DNA from: Pseudomonas linyingensis | GTDB taxonomy: Bacteria > Pseudomonadota > Gammaproteobacteria > Pseudomonadales > Pseudomonadaceae | Length of the DNA: 64,000 nucleotides | Reading direction: 5' to 3' | Assembly: GCF_900109175.1 (NCBI RefSeq) | Contig: NZ_FNZE01000003.1 | Span: 154,174-218,173, forward strand | Shown: positions 41,236-54,544 of the stretch, piece after piece | Layout: every line of letters begins with the position of its first letter | How positions within the stretch are numbered: the stretch's first letter is position 1 | Program-made: the position numbers and the translations under genes | Notes under the pieces: model-generated | Told to the model about the DNA's origin: nothing | Seen by the model: only the letters and a program-made list of their open reading frames with translations | The model's database searches: none

Positions 41236-41418
41236 ATGGCTGTTCAGCAGAACAAAAAGTCTCGTTCCGCCCGCGACATGCGTCGTTCGCACGATGGCCT
41301 CGTGGCTAGCGCGCTGTCCGTCGAGAAGAGCACCGGTGAAGTTCACCTGCGCCACCACGTAAGCCCGGAAGGCGTTTACCGTGGTCGCAAGGTGATCGAC
41401 AAGGGCGCTGACGAGTAA
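41236..41418 (+). CDS. rpmF: 50S ribosomal protein L32
   Basis: A 60-aa basic ribosomal protein starting [22 protein letters not shown], with the family's [14 protein letters not shown] end. It lacks the zinc-binding Cys seen in some bacteria, as is normal in gammaproteobacteria. Conserved yceD-rpmF-plsX order couples ribosome and lipid synthesis. Confidence 0.98.
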   Translation: MAVQQNKKSRSARDMRRSHDGLVASALSVEKSTGEVHLRHHVSPEGVYRGRKVIDKGADE

Positions 41419-41421
41419 TCC

Positions 41422-42432
41422 TTGTCCGCTCCGGTCATCGCGATTGATGCAATGGGTGGGGACTTCGGTCCCCACTGCATTGTTCCAGCCTGCATTGCCA
41501 GTCTGGCCGAACATCCCTCCCTGCAGCTGATTCTCGTCGGCTTGCCCTCCGTTATCGAACCGCTGATTGCAGAGCATCCCTCTGTGGATCGGTCGCGTCT
41601 GCTTGTGCATCCCGCCAGTGAAGTGATTGCGATGGACGAACGTCCGGCGCAGGTGCTGCGTGGCAAGCTCGATTCCTCCATGCGTCAGGCCCTCGAACTG
41701 GTGCGCTCCGGCGCGGCTCAGGCCTGCGTCAGTGCCGGCAATACCGGTGCGCTGATGGCGCTGTCGCGTCATGTGCTCAAGACCCTGCCGGGTGTCGATC
41801 GGCCGGCGATGGTCACGGCCATTCCGACCCAGCATGGCAGCTGCCTCTTGCTCGATCTGGGCGCCAACATCGATTGCAGTGCCGAGCATCTCTACCAGTT
41901 TGCGGTGATGGGTGCGGTCGCGGCCGAGGCGCTGGGTACGTCGAATCCGCGCGTCGCATTGCTCAACGTCGGTACCGAGGAGATCAAGGGCAATCAGCAG
42001 GTCAAGCTGGCGGCTGCTCTACTGCGCGAGGCGCGTGCGCTGAACTATGTCGGCTTCGTCGAAGGTGATGGCCTGTATCGCGGTGAGGCGGATGTGGTGG
42101 TGTGCGACGGCTTTGTCGGCAACATCGTGCTCAAGGCCAGTGAAGGTCTGGCGGCGATGATCGTGGCGCGCGTCGAGGCGTTGTTCCGCTCCGGCCCGGC
42201 TGCCCGGCTGGTCGGCTGGCTGGCGCTGCCGCTGCTGCGTCGCCTGCAGAACGAGCTGCGTCCGGCGCGGCACAATGGCGCCAGCTTTCTCGGTCTGCAG
42301 GGGATCGTGGTAAAAAGTCACGGCAGCGCGGGGCTGGAAGGTTTCCGCATGGCCATCCGGCGGGCGCTGACGGAGGTCGGAGAGAACCTGCCGCAGCGTC
42401 TGCATGGACGCCTCGAGCATCTGCTGCTTTAG
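41422..42432 (+). CDS. plsX: Phosphate acyltransferase PlsX
   Basis: A 336-aa enzyme converting acyl-ACP to acyl-phosphate for phospholipid synthesis. The start [13 protein letters not shown], the [10 protein letters not shown] segment and the [29 protein letters not shown] motif are diagnostic. The start codon is TTG at 41422, three bases after the rpmF stop; no ATG or GTG gives the conserved first residues, and the Shine-Dalgarno is weak, so translation may depend on rpmF. Confidence 0.95.
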   Translation: MSAPVIAIDAMGGDFGPHCIVPACIASLAEHPSLQLILVGLPSVIEPLIAEHPSVDRSRLLVHPASEVIAMDERPAQVLRGKLDSSMRQALELVRSGAAQACVSAGNTGALMALSRHVLKTLPGVDRPAMVTAIPTQHGSCLLLDLGANIDCSAEHLYQFAVMGAVAAEALGTSNPRVALLNVGTEEIKGNQQVKLAAALLREARALNYVGFVEGDGLYRGEADVVVCDGFVGNIVLKASEGLAAMIVARVEALFRSGPAARLVGWLALPLLRRLQNELRPARHNGASFLGLQGIVVKSHGSAGLEGFRMAIRRALTEVGENLPQRLHGRLEHLLL

Positions 42433-42541
42433 TGGTTCGGGTGTGACCCGTGGGGAGCACCTGTCATCCAACAGTCAGTCCGTTGCGCGGCCTCCGGCGG
42501 CGCAGCCCTCTTGATGAACAAGTACACAAGGGATTTGCTCC

Positions 42542-43480
42542 ATGTCTTCTTCCCTCGCTTTCGTTTTTCCCGGCCAGGGCTCTCAGGCGGTCGGCATGCT
42601 TGCCGAGCTGGGTGCACAACACGGCTCGATCCGCGAGACGTTCGCCGAAGCCTCTGCCGCTCTCGGCTACGACCTCTGGGCGCTGACCCAAGAAGGTCCG
42701 GCCGAGCTTCTTAACCAGACCGACAAGACCCAGCCGGCCATCCTGGCTGCGTCTGTGGCGCTGTGGCGTCTGTGGCAGGCCGAGGGTGGCGCGCAGCCGG
42801 CCTTCGTTGCCGGTCACAGCCTGGGCGAGTACTCGGCGCTGGTCGCGGCCGGCAGTCTGGCGTTTGCCGATGCGGTCAAGCTGGTCGAGCTGCGTGGTCA
42901 GCTGATGCAGCAGGCAGTGCCGGCCGGGCAAGGCGGTATGGCGGCGATCCTTGGTCTGGACGACGATGCCGTGCGTGCCGCCTGTGCCGAAGCGGCGCAG
43001 GGTGAGGTGGTCAGCGCGGTCAACTTCAATGCGCCGGGCCAGGTGGTGGTTGCCGGCTCCGCAGCGGCCGTCGAGCGTGCCATCGAGGCGTGCAAGGCAC
43101 GTGGCGCCAAGCGCGCCATGGCGCTGCCGGTGAGCGTGCCGTCGCACTGCGCACTGATGCGTCCGGCCGCGGAAAAATTCGCCGCCGCCGTGGAGGCCGT
43201 CGACTGGCAGCTGCCGCAAATCGCCATTGTGCAGAATACCAGCGCCCAGGTGCCGGCCGACCTGGTCGTGCTCAAGCGCGACCTGCTCGAGCAGCTGTAC
43301 AGTCCGGTGCGCTGGGTCGAGTCGGTGGTGCTGCTGGCCGAACGCGGGGTGACCGAACTGGTCGAGTGTGGCCCTGGCAAGGTACTGTCCGGCCTCAACA
43401 AGCGCTGCGCCAAGGGCGTGAATACCTACAATCTGGATACCCCCGAGGCCTTTGCCGCTGCTCGTGCGGCGCTGGCCTGA
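42542..43480 (+). CDS. fabD: Malonyl-CoA:ACP transacylase FabD
   Basis: A 312-aa enzyme loading malonyl groups on ACP. Contains FVFPGQGSQAVGM, the nucleophile in GHSLGEYSAL (Ser about 92), the Arg-containing LVELRGQLMQ and the catalytic His in VSVPSHCALM. Preceded by a 109-bp gap without a clear promoter, followed 19 bp later by fabG. Confidence 0.97.
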   Translation: MSSSLAFVFPGQGSQAVGMLAELGAQHGSIRETFAEASAALGYDLWALTQEGPAELLNQTDKTQPAILAASVALWRLWQAEGGAQPAFVAGHSLGEYSALVAAGSLAFADAVKLVELRGQLMQQAVPAGQGGMAAILGLDDDAVRAACAEAAQGEVVSAVNFNAPGQVVVAGSAAAVERAIEACKARGAKRAMALPVSVPSHCALMRPAAEKFAAAVEAVDWQLPQIAIVQNTSAQVPADLVVLKRDLLEQLYSPVRWVESVVLLAERGVTELVECGPGKVLSGLNKRCAKGVNTYNLDTPEAFAAARAALA

Positions 43481-43499
43481 ACATCAGGAGAATCACCCC

Positions 43500-44240
43500 A
43501 TGAGTCTGCAAGGTAAGGTGGCCCTGGTCACCGGCGCCACCCGCGGCATCGGTCAGGCCATCGCCCTGGAACTGGGTCGTCAGGGCGCCATCGTCATCGG
43601 TACCGCCACCAGTGCGTCCGGTGCCGAGCGCATCGCCGAATTCCTCAAGGCCAACGACATCGAGGGCGCCGGCCTGGTGCTGGATGTGTCCAATGACGAA
43701 TCCGTGGCTCAGACCCTGGAGCACATCCAGCAGCATCTCGGTCAGCCGGCCATCCTGGTCAACAACGCCGGCATCACCCGCGACAACCTGATGCTGCGCA
43801 TGAAGGATGACGAATGGCACGATGTCATCAACACCAACCTCACCAGCATCTACCGCCTGTCCAAGGCCGTGCTGCGCGGCATGACCAAGGCCCGCTGGGG
43901 TCGCATCATCAACATCAGTTCGGTGGTCGGCTCCATGGGTAACGCCGGCCAGGCCAACTACGCGGCGGCCAAGGCCGGCGTCGAGGGCTTCAGTCGCGCC
44001 CTGGCGCGCGAGGTGGGTTCGCGCGGCATTACCGTCAATGCGGTGGCGCCGGGCTTTATCGATACCGACATGACCCGCGAGCTGCCCGAAGCCCAGCGCC
44101 AGGCCCTGCAGACCCAGATTCCGCTGGGGCGCCTGGGCCAGGCCGAGGAAATCGCCAGCGTGGTTGCTTTCCTGGCCGGCGATGGTGGAGCCTATGTGAC
44201 CGGCGCGACCATTCCGGTCAACGGCGGCATGTACATGTAA
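43500..44240 (+). CDS. fabG: 3-oxoacyl-ACP reductase FabG
   Basis: NADPH-dependent short-chain dehydrogenase (246 aa) for the first reduction in fatty-acid elongation. TGATRGIG cofactor motif, NNAG, catalytic Ser in INISSVVGS, YAAAK (Tyr and Lys) and a NAVAPGFIDTDMT segment are intact. ATG 43500 has AGGAG upstream and gives the family N-terminus. Confidence 0.97.
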   Translation: MSLQGKVALVTGATRGIGQAIALELGRQGAIVIGTATSASGAERIAEFLKANDIEGAGLVLDVSNDESVAQTLEHIQQHLGQPAILVNNAGITRDNLMLRMKDDEWHDVINTNLTSIYRLSKAVLRGMTKARWGRIINISSVVGSMGNAGQANYAAAKAGVEGFSRALAREVGSRGITVNAVAPGFIDTDMTRELPEAQRQALQTQIPLGRLGQAEEIASVVAFLAGDGGAYVTGATIPVNGGMYM

Positions 44241-44367
44241 GAAAACGGTGGCCGGCATGGGTCGGCCATTGCTGCTGTCCAACCTCTGTAGCGGTAGGTG
44301 GCTGTTTTTACTGGTGCTTCCGGCGGTCGTCGTGTGAATCAGTTCGACAGGTCGGCAAGGGTTTTGC

Positions 44368-44395
44368 TTGAAAAGCTGAAAACCCTTTCTATACA
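44368..44395 (+). promoter_or_regulatory. Putative promoter of acpP
   Basis: TTGAAA (44368-44373), 16-bp spacer, TATACA (44390-44395), or TACACT at 44392-44397 with an 18-bp spacer. It lies in the 204-bp fabG-acpP gap, which otherwise shows only a short TGGCCG/CGGCCA hairpin just after fabG. A separate strong promoter suits the abundance of ACP. Confidence 0.65.
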
Positions 44396-44444
44396 CTAGC
44401 CGCCACCAGCTACATGGAACTCTCCATAGGAGTGAGAACTAGAT

Positions 44445-44684
44445 ATGAGCACTATTGAAGAACGCGTCAAGAAAATCGTTGCCGAGCAGCTTGGCGTAAA
44501 AGAAGACGAAGTGACCAACAGCGCTTCCTTCGTTGAAGACCTGGGTGCTGACTCCCTGGACACCGTCGAGCTGGTAATGGCTCTCGAGGAAGAGTTCGAG
44601 ACCGAAATCCCGGACGATCAGGCCGAGAAGATCACCACCGTTCAGGAAGCCATCGATTACATCAATGCTCATGGTCAGCAGTAA
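44445..44684 (+). CDS. acpP: Acyl carrier protein
   Basis: A 79-aa acidic carrier protein. The 4'-phosphopantetheine attachment Ser is in [12 protein letters not shown] (Ser37 after Met removal). Shine-Dalgarno AGGAGTGAG upstream. It is flanked by its own promoter and a strong terminator, so it can be expressed above its neighbours. Confidence 0.98.
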   Translation: MSTIEERVKKIVAEQLGVKEDEVTNSASFVEDLGADSLDTVELVMALEEEFETEIPDDQAEKITTVQEAIDYINAHGQQ

Positions 44685-44706
44685 GTAATCGTCGGTTCCG
44701 ACCGGA

Positions 44707-44741
44707 AAAAGCCGCACGTCCCACAAAGACGTGCGGCTTTT
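44707..44741 (+). terminator. Terminator after acpP
   Basis: Fourteen-bp perfect arms (44707-44720 and 44728-44741) with a 7-nt loop followed by TCTTTTTG. Confidence 0.92.
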
Positions 44742-44817
44742 CTTTTTGTAAAGGGGAGGCGTGGCGGCAAGCTGGCTACGCTTCACCGCTGTAGTGGATC
44801 AACAAGAGGAGAGCGCT

Positions 44818-46061
<1,244 letters not shown>

Positions 46062-46062
<1 letters not shown>

Positions 46063-46877
46063 TGCTGGTGTGGATCGACGGTCGGCCGGCAGCGCTGCTG
46101 CCGGTGACCGACCGTGGTCTGGCCTACGGCGATGGACTGTTCGAGACCATCGCCGTACGGCAGGGACGGATGGACCTGCTCGATCGCCATCTGCAGCGCC
46201 TGGCCGACGGTGTGCAACGCCTCGGGCTGCCGCTGGACTTGGCGCTGGTACGCGCCGAGTTGCTGGCCTTCGCCGGCGAGTTCGGCCACGGCGTGGCCAA
46301 GCTGATCGTCACCCGCGGCGATGGCCTGCGCGGCTACGCGCCGCCGGTCGATACCCACTGTCGGCGCATCCTCAGCGGCAGCCCGGCTCCGACCTATCCT
46401 GTCCGCAATCGCCTGGATGGAATCCGCCTGTATCCCTGCGCCACCCGTCTGGCCGAGCAGCCGCTGCTGGCCGGGCTCAAGCACCTCAATCGCCTCGAGC
46501 AGGTCCTCGCCCGTGCCGAATGGCAGGATCCGGCCTACGCCGAAGGCCTGATGTGTGACAGCAGCGGGCGGGTGATCGAGGGCGTGTTCAGCAACCTGTT
46601 CGTGGTGCGCAATGGCGAGCTGCTCACCCCGTCGCTGGCGCGTTGCGGCGTGGCCGGGGTGATGCGCGCGGAGGTCATCGCTCGTGCGGCGGCGGCCGGC
46701 GTGACGACGAGGGTCGGCGATCTCGACCGTGCGGCCCTGCTTGCGGCTGATGAAGTCTTCCTCTGCAACAGCCAATACGGCATCTGGCCGGTGGTCGCGC
46801 TCGATAGCCACGGCTGGCCGGTCGGCAAGCTGACCCGTAAACTGCAAGGTCTGCTTGCCGACCTGGTGGATGTCTGA
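46062..46877 (+). CDS. pabC: Aminodeoxychorismate lyase PabC
   Basis: PLP fold-type IV enzyme (271 aa) that releases p-aminobenzoate and pyruvate for folate. Starts MLVWIDGRPAALLPVTDRGLAYGDGLFETI; the PLP Lys is in LAGLKHLNRLEQVLAR, and EGVFSNLFV and GVMR follow. Placed between fabF and mltG as in E. coli. Confidence 0.95.
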
Positions 46878-46879
46878 TC

Positions 46880-49543
<2,664 letters not shown>

Positions 49544-49576
49544 AATCGTCTCCCGGATCAGTCTCGGAACATCCCC

Positions 49577-49933
49577 ATGAGCATGCCCCCGAACCTGGGT
49601 GGACGAAACGCCATCCTGACGCTTACCCTCAAGGACAAGGCCCAGCTGTACGCGGCCTACATGCCCTTCGTGCGCAATGGTGGCCTGTTTATCTCCACCA
49701 GCAAGACCTATCGCCTGGGCGACGAGGTGTTCATGCTGCTCAGCCTGATGGATGAGCCGGAAAAGATCCCGGTCGCCGGCAAGGTGGTATGGGTTACCCC
49801 CAAGGGCGCTCAGGGCAACCGTACCGCCGGTGTCGGCGTGCAGCTCAACGACAGCGACCGCAGCACCCGCAACAAGATCGAAACCTACCTCGCCGGCGCC
49901 CTCAAGTCCGAGCGTCCGACCCTGACGATGTGA
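49577..49933 (+). CDS. pilZ: Type IV pilus assembly protein PilZ
   Basis: A 118-aa PilZ-domain protein (MSMPPNLGGRNAILTLTLKDKAQLYAAYMPFVRNGG is the family start). It lacks the RxxxR and (D/N)xSxxG c-di-GMP motifs, as does the founding P. aeruginosa PilZ, which works in pilus assembly by protein contacts rather than by binding the nucleotide. A TAGAAT box lies at 49541-49546. Its stop overlaps the next gene by one base. Confidence 0.95.
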   Translation: MSMPPNLGGRNAILTLTLKDKAQLYAAYMPFVRNGGLFISTSKTYRLGDEVFMLLSLMDEPEKIPVAGKVVWVTPKGAQGNRTAGVGVQLNDSDRSTRNKIETYLAGALKSERPTLTM

Positions 49934-50724
49934 TGACTCTCGTAGATTCCCACTGCCATCTCGACCGCCTGGACCTCGCGGCCCACGGCGGTTCCCTGGA
50001 CGCCGCGCTAGCGGCGGCACGCAGCCGCGGCGTCGGTCGCTTCCTGTGCATCGGCGTGAGTGCCGACAACGCCGCGGCGGTGCGCCGTCTGGCGGAAACC
50101 TACGACGACGTGTATTGCTCGATCGGCGTGCACCCGCTGGATCTCGAGCCGGGCAGCGAGCCGGTGCTCGACTGGCTGCTGCGCGAACTGGACCACCCGC
50201 GGGTGGTCGCCATCGGCGAGACCGGCCTGGACTACCACTACCAGCCCGAAGCGGCAGCCCTGCAGCAGGCCGGATTCCGCCTGCATCTCGAGGCGGCGCG
50301 GCAGACCGGCAAGCCGGTGATCGTGCATACCCGCGAGGCGCGCGCCGATACCCTGGCGATGCTGGCCGAGGCCGACCTGCCCCAGGCTGGAGTCCTGCAC
50401 TGTTTCACCGAGGACTGGGACATGGCCCGCACGGCCCTGGACATGGGCTACTACATATCCCTGTCCGGCATCGTCACCTTCCGCAATGCCGAGGCGTTGC
50501 GCGAGGTGGCGCGGCGCGTGCCGGCCGATCGGCTGCTGGTGGAAACCGATGCGCCCTACCTGGCGCCGGTGCCCCATCGTGGCAAGCCCAATCTGCCGGA
50601 GTACGTGCGCGATGTGGCTGAGTTTCTCGCTGGTGTGCGTGGGGTGAGCTTCGAGACGCTGGCGGCGCAGACCACGGCCAACTTTCATCGTCTGTTTCCC
50701 CTGACCACACCGCTCGAAAAGTGA
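49933..50724 (+). CDS. TatD-family metal-dependent hydrolase
   Basis: A 263-aa TIM-barrel hydrolase of the TatD/YcfH family, expected to be a 3'-5' exonuclease or deoxyribonuclease. Metal ligands are seen in VDSHCHLD, GETGLDYHY, VIVHTREA, LHCFTED and ETDAPYLAP. Last gene of the plus-strand cluster; follows pilZ in the holB-pilZ-tatD order of pseudomonads. Confidence 0.93.
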   Translation: MTLVDSHCHLDRLDLAAHGGSLDAALAAARSRGVGRFLCIGVSADNAAAVRRLAETYDDVYCSIGVHPLDLEPGSEPVLDWLLRELDHPRVVAIGETGLDYHYQPEAAALQQAGFRLHLEAARQTGKPVIVHTREARADTLAMLAEADLPQAGVLHCFTEDWDMARTALDMGYYISLSGIVTFRNAEALREVARRVPADRLLVETDAPYLAPVPHRGKPNLPEYVRDVAEFLAGVRGVSFETLAAQTTANFHRLFPLTTPLEK

Positions 50725-50729
50725 CAGGC

Positions 50730-50762
50730 AAAAAAAACCCGGGTTCTGGGGGGGAATCCGGG
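50730..50762 (-). terminator. Minus-strand terminator of the sRNA
   Basis: Imperfect hairpin with arms CCCGGGTTC (50738-50746) and GAATCCGGG (50754-50762), flanked by eight A on the plus strand, which is T8 for minus-strand transcription. It could also end read-through from the class V aminotransferase gene. Confidence 0.75.
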
Positions 50763-50848
50763 CCAAGACCATTAGGAGTGAAACCGGAGGAAGCGTTCCC
50801 ACGCCACTCCGACTGACGGGCACTTGGGGGGAGGTGCCGCAATCAGTA
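50730..50848 (-). ncRNA. rgsA: Probable small RNA RgsA (P16)
   Basis: In P. aeruginosa the roughly 120-nt RpoS-dependent sRNA RgsA is encoded next to the tatD-like gene PA2959. Here the minus strand has CAATACT at 50855-50861, similar to the sigma-S -10 CTATACT, and 119 nt later a terminator hairpin with eight T (minus strand, 50730-50762). The interval contains no gene. Location, length and ends fit RgsA; I identified it by position, not by base-level comparison. The core has an unpaired-looking C-rich run (CACCTCCCCCCAAG on the minus strand) that could be a target or Hfq-related seed. Confidence 0.65.
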
Positions 50849-50895
50849 ATGATGAGTATTGACCAGCATCCTGCGTTTTGCCGGCAGGAATCCCC

Positions 50896-50909
50896 CTGTT
50901 TTAAAACAG
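50896..50909. promoter_or_regulatory. 14-bp perfect palindrome upstream of the sRNA
   Basis: CTGTTTTAAAACAG lies about 35 bp upstream of the sRNA -10 element and about 100 bp downstream of the aminotransferase stop. It could be an operator, but no regulator is known to me for this exact sequence. Confidence 0.45.
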
Positions 50910-51012
50910 ATTTGAAATAGATCGGCCTTTGCTGAGTGCGTCCATGCATCGCAGATGCCAGATCGGGCCGATTCTCTCCACTGTTGCCCCCGCTGCTGGC
51001 GGCAGATCCTGT

Positions 51013-52140
51013 TCAGGCCAGTTGCCGCAGCAGTCCCAGCGTCTCCTCGATTACCCCTTCCGGCGTATAGAAGTGCGGCGACAGGCGAATGCCGCCGCCA
51101 CGCTGGGCGCAGACCACCTGCTGCTGTTTCAGGCTCTCGAAGAGTTGGCCGTTGTCCCGTCCGGCCAGGCTGAAGGTGAGAATCCCGGCGCGGCGCGTGG
51201 GTTCCTGAGGGCTGAGCAGACGGGCGCCGGGCAGGCCGGCAATGCCCTCGTGCAGACGGGCGATGCGCTGCTCCAGCAGAGTCGCCACCTGCGCCATGCC
51301 GACCTCCTCGAGTAGCGCCAGGCTGGCCTCCAGCGCCATGGCGCCGAGCATGTTCGGGCTGCCGCACTCGAAGCGGCGGGCGGTCTTCGCCGGCTGCCAG
51401 TCGCGCCGGTCGTAGTTGCCGGCATCCTCCAGCATGTGCCAGCCGTATTCGTGCAGCCTCAGTTGCTCGCGCAGGTCGCGGCGGCAATAGAACACCCCGA
51501 GGCCTTCCGGGCCGAGCATCCACTTGTGCCCGTCGGCCATGGCGAAGGCGCACTGGCTGGCCTGTACGTCGAACGGCTGGGCGCCGAGCTGCTGGATGGC
51601 GTCGATGCACAGCAGCACGCCGCGCTGCGTGCAGCCGGCGCCGAGGCGTGGTAGGTCCAGGCGCAGGCCGCTGGCGTACTGCACGACGCTGATCGCCAAC
51701 AGGCGGGTGCGTGGCGTGCAGGCGGCGAGCAGGCTGGCCTCCGGATCGTCGCCGGCGAGACACACCTCGATCACCTCGACCCCCTGCGGGCGCAGCGCTT
51801 CCCACACCACCCGGTTGGAGGGGAATTCCTGGTCGCTGATGACCACCTGGTCGCCGGGGCGCCAGTCGAGGCCGAAGGCCACGAAGGACAGCGCTTCCGA
51901 GGTATTCTTGACCAGCGCCACGTCGGCACTCGAGGGCGCATTGAGCAGACGGGTCAGGCGCGCGCGCAGACGCTGCTCAACCTGCAGCCATAGCGGGTAG
52001 TCGCGGGCGCCGATGCGCATGTTCTGCTCGGCAAAGGCGCTCACCGCCTGGCTGGCGCGGCGCGGCCACGGTGCCACTGCGGCGTGATTGAGGTAGCGCA
52101 GGCCGGGCTCCTGGGGGAATTCGTCGTGCCATGCAGTCAT
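51013..52140 (-). CDS. Class V aminotransferase (cysteine desulfurase-like fold)
   Basis: A PLP-dependent fold-type I enzyme, 375 aa. It starts [29 protein letters not shown] and has a [13 protein letters not shown] phosphate-site segment, [15 protein letters not shown] (Asp pairing with pyridine N) and [11 protein letters not shown] with the PLP Lys. [18 protein letters not shown] is typical. No conserved mobile Cys of a true desulfurase is evident, so the substrate is unknown. The ATG at 52140 gives the family N-terminus. Confidence 0.85.
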   Translation of the reverse strand: MTAWHDEFPQEPGLRYLNHAAVAPWPRRASQAVSAFAEQNMRIGARDYPLWLQVEQRLRARLTRLLNAPSSADVALVKNTSEALSFVAFGLDWRPGDQVVISDQEFPSNRVVWEALRPQGVEVIEVCLAGDDPEASLLAACTPRTRLLAISVVQYASGLRLDLPRLGAGCTQRGVLLCIDAIQQLGAQPFDVQASQCAFAMADGHKWMLGPEGLGVFYCRRDLREQLRLHEYGWHMLEDAGNYDRRDWQPAKTARRFECGSPNMLGAMALEASLALLEEVGMAQVATLLEQRIARLHEGIAGLPGARLLSPQEPTRRAGILTFSLAGRDNGQLFESLKQQQVVCAQRGGGIRLSPHFYTPEGVIEETLGLLRQLA

Positions 52141-52261
52141 GTCGGGCTCCGTGTGGGGCAATATGGCGGGGCGGCAAGGCCGCTGGCGCCGCAATGGCGG
52201 GGCGAGTGTCGGGTCAATGATAAGCGCAAGTGCACCAGCGCAGACTTCACAGGGGATGACT

Positions 52262-52831
52262 ATGAGTGATTCGGACAAGGCGGGTGACCTGCTGCAACAG
52301 ATTCCGCCGGCGGCCGGCAAGGGCCTGCCCCCGGTGCATCTGTGGAATCCGCCATTCTGCGGCGATATCGACATGCGCATTGCCCGCGATGGCAGCTGGT
52401 TCTACATGGGCACGCCGATCGGGCGCAAGCCGATGGTGCGCCTGTTCTCCACCATCCTGCGCCGCGACGGCGACGCCTACTTCCTGGTGACGCCGGTGGA
52501 GAAGGTGGGTATTCGCGTCGACGATGCGCCCTTCGTGGCGGTGGAGGTCGAGGTGGAGGGCGAGGGTGAGGCGCAGCAGCTGCGCTTTCGTACCAATGTC
52601 GAGGATCAGGTGTCGGCCGGTGCGGAGCATCCCCTGCGGGTCGAGCTGGACGCGCAGACCGGCGAACCTGCGCCCTATGTCCATGTGCGTGCCAACCTCG
52701 AGGCGCTGATCCATCGCAACGTGTTCTATCAGCTGGTCGAGCTGGCCGTGCCGCGCGAACTGGAGGGGCAGGTCTGGCTGGGGGTGTGGAGCGGCGGCGA
52801 GTTCTTCCCCATTGCGCCGCAGCCGGAGTAG
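52262..52831 (+). CDS. DUF1285 domain protein
   Basis: A 189-aa soluble protein matching DUF1285: [45 protein letters not shown]...[19 protein letters not shown]. The family is thought to hold two beta-rich modules of unknown function. ATG 52262 is preferred over longer in-frame starts that would overlap the aminotransferase's own start. It diverges from that gene. Confidence 0.87.
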   Translation: MSDSDKAGDLLQQIPPAAGKGLPPVHLWNPPFCGDIDMRIARDGSWFYMGTPIGRKPMVRLFSTILRRDGDAYFLVTPVEKVGIRVDDAPFVAVEVEVEGEGEAQQLRFRTNVEDQVSAGAEHPLRVELDAQTGEPAPYVHVRANLEALIHRNVFYQLVELAVPRELEGQVWLGVWSGGEFFPIAPQPE

Positions 52832-52848
52832 ACCCTGCGTGCAGAAAG

Positions 52849-52876
52849 CAGAAAGGCTCCCGAGGGAGCCTTTCTG
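52849..52876. terminator. Terminator between DUF1285 gene and ETF-QO gene
   Basis: Perfect 12-bp arms (CAGAAAGGCTCC / GGAGCCTTTCTG) with a CGAG loop between converging genes. T-runs are short but the outer A/T bases make a usable bidirectional hairpin. Confidence 0.75.
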
Positions 52877-52888
52877 CTGAGCTGGCGC

Positions 52889-54544
52889 TTACATGTTGGG
52901 GTAGTTCGGCCCGCCGGTGCCTTCCGGAGCGATCCAGTTGATGTTCTGCGCCGGATCCTTGATGTCGCAGGTCTTGCAGTGCACGCAGTTCTGCGCGTTG
53001 ATCTGGAACTTCTTCTCGCCGCTTTCCAGGGTGACCACCTCATAGACGCCAGCCGGGCAGTAGCGCTGCGCCGGTTCGTCATACAGCGGCAGGTTCTTGC
53101 CCAGCGGAATGCTCGGATCGGCCAGCTTCAGGTGGCAGGGCTGGTCTTCCTCGTGGTTGGTGTTGGAGAGGAACACCGAGGACAGCTTGTCGAAGCTCAG
53201 CTTGCCATCCGGCTTGGGGTAGTCGATCTTCGCGCACGCGGCGGCCGGCTTCAGACAGGCATAGTCCGGCTTGTTGTCGTGCAGGGTCAGCGGGATCTTG
53301 CCGCCGAACAGGTTCTGGTCGACGAAGTTGAACGCCCCGCCGAGGATGGCGCCGAACTTGTGGATGGCCGGGCCGAAGTTGCGGCTGCGGAACAGCTCGT
53401 CGTACAGCCAGCTGTCCTCGAAGGCCTTCACGTAGTTGTTCAGCTCGTCGCCGCCCTCGCGGCCGGCGCCCAGCGCCTCGACGATCGCCTCGGCAGCCAG
53501 CATGCCGGACTTCATCGCGGTGTGGCTGCCCTTGATCTTGGCGAAGTTGAGGGTGCCCAGATCGCAGCCGATCAGCGCGCCGCCCGGGAAGACCATCTTC
53601 GGCAGCGAGTTGAGGCCGCCCTTGCAGATGGCACGCGCGCCGTAGGCGATGCGCTTGCCGCCTTCCAGGTACTGCTTGATCACCGGGTGGTGCTTGTAGC
53701 GCTGGAATTCGTCGAACGGCGACAGGTGCGGGTTGCTGTAGGACAGGTCGACGATCAGGCCGACCGACACCTGGTTGTTCTCCAGGTGATAGAGGAAGGA
53801 ACCGCCCGGGTTCTCGTCGTTCAGCGGCCAGCCGGCGGTGTGCACCACCAGGCCCTGCTCGTGCTTGGCCGGATCGATCTCCCACAGCTCCTTGATGCCG
53901 ATGCCGTAGTGCTGGGCGTCGGCCTGGGCGTCCAGCTTGTAGCGCTGGAGCAGCTGCTTGCCGATGTGGCCACGGCAGCCTTCGGCGAACAGGGTGTACT
54001 TGGCACGCAGTTCCATGCCGGGGGTGTAGTAACCCTCTTTCGGATTGCCCTCGTGGTCGACGCCCAGGTCGCCGGTGACGATGCCGCGCACCACGCCGTG
54101 CGCGTCGATCAGCGCTTCCTGGGCGGCGAAGCCCGGGTAGATCTCGACGCCGAGGTTCTCGGCCTGCTGGGCCAACCAGCGGCACAGGTTGCCCAGCGAG
54201 ATGATGTAGTTGCCTTCGTTGTGCATGGTTTTCGGCACGGCGAAGTCGGGGATCTTGCTGGCGGTCTCGCCGCTCTTGAGCAGGTAGATGTCGTCGCGCT
54301 TGACCGGGGTGTGCAGCGGCGCGCCCTGGGCCTTCCAGTCGGGGAACAGTTCGTTGAGCGCACGCGGTTCGAACACCGCACCGGAGAGAATGTGGGCGCC
54401 GACTTCGGAGCCTTTCTCCACCACACAGACGCTGAGTTCCTGGCCGGCTTCGGCGGCCTTCTGCTTCAGGCGGCAGGCGGCGGAGAGACCGGCGGGGCCC
54501 GCTCCGACGACGACGACGTCGAATTCCATGTATTCGCGTTCCAC
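52889..54544 (-). CDS. Electron transfer flavoprotein-ubiquinone oxidoreductase
   Basis: A 551-aa membrane-associated enzyme that takes electrons from reduced ETF to ubiquinone. The FAD motif VVVVGAGPAGLSAACRL is at about 10-26. The C-terminal 4Fe-4S ligands are in RYCPAGVYE and NCVHCKTCDIKDP. It starts with GTG at 54544 (MEREYMEFD), with GGAG nearby; a Met six residues in is an alternative. Divergent from etfBA, and in P. aeruginosa part of the PsrA regulon, linking to fadA and psrA here. Confidence 0.97.
   Translation of the reverse strand: MEREYMEFDVVVVGAGPAGLSAACRLKQKAAEAGQELSVCVVEKGSEVGAHILSGAVFEPRALNELFPDWKAQGAPLHTPVKRDDIYLLKSGETASKIPDFAVPKTMHNEGNYIISLGNLCRWLAQQAENLGVEIYPGFAAQEALIDAHGVVRGIVTGDLGVDHEGNPKEGYYTPGMELRAKYTLFAEGCRGHIGKQLLQRYKLDAQADAQHYGIGIKELWEIDPAKHEQGLVVHTAGWPLNDENPGGSFLYHLENNQVSVGLIVDLSYSNPHLSPFDEFQRYKHHPVIKQYLEGGKRIAYGARAICKGGLNSLPKMVFPGGALIGCDLGTLNFAKIKGSHTAMKSGMLAAEAIVEALGAGREGGDELNNYVKAFEDSWLYDELFRSRNFGPAIHKFGAILGGAFNFVDQNLFGGKIPLTLHDNKPDYACLKPAAACAKIDYPKPDGKLSFDKLSSVFLSNTNHEEDQPCHLKLADPSIPLGKNLPLYDEPAQRYCPAGVYEVVTLESGEKKFQINAQNCVHCKTCDIKDPAQNINWIAPEGTGGPNYPNM

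Noticed and set aside
50896-50909. CTGTTTTAAAACAG as a LexA box.
   Set aside because: The spacing is CTG-N8-CAG, not N10, and the core differs from the LexA consensus; kept only as an unexplained palindrome.
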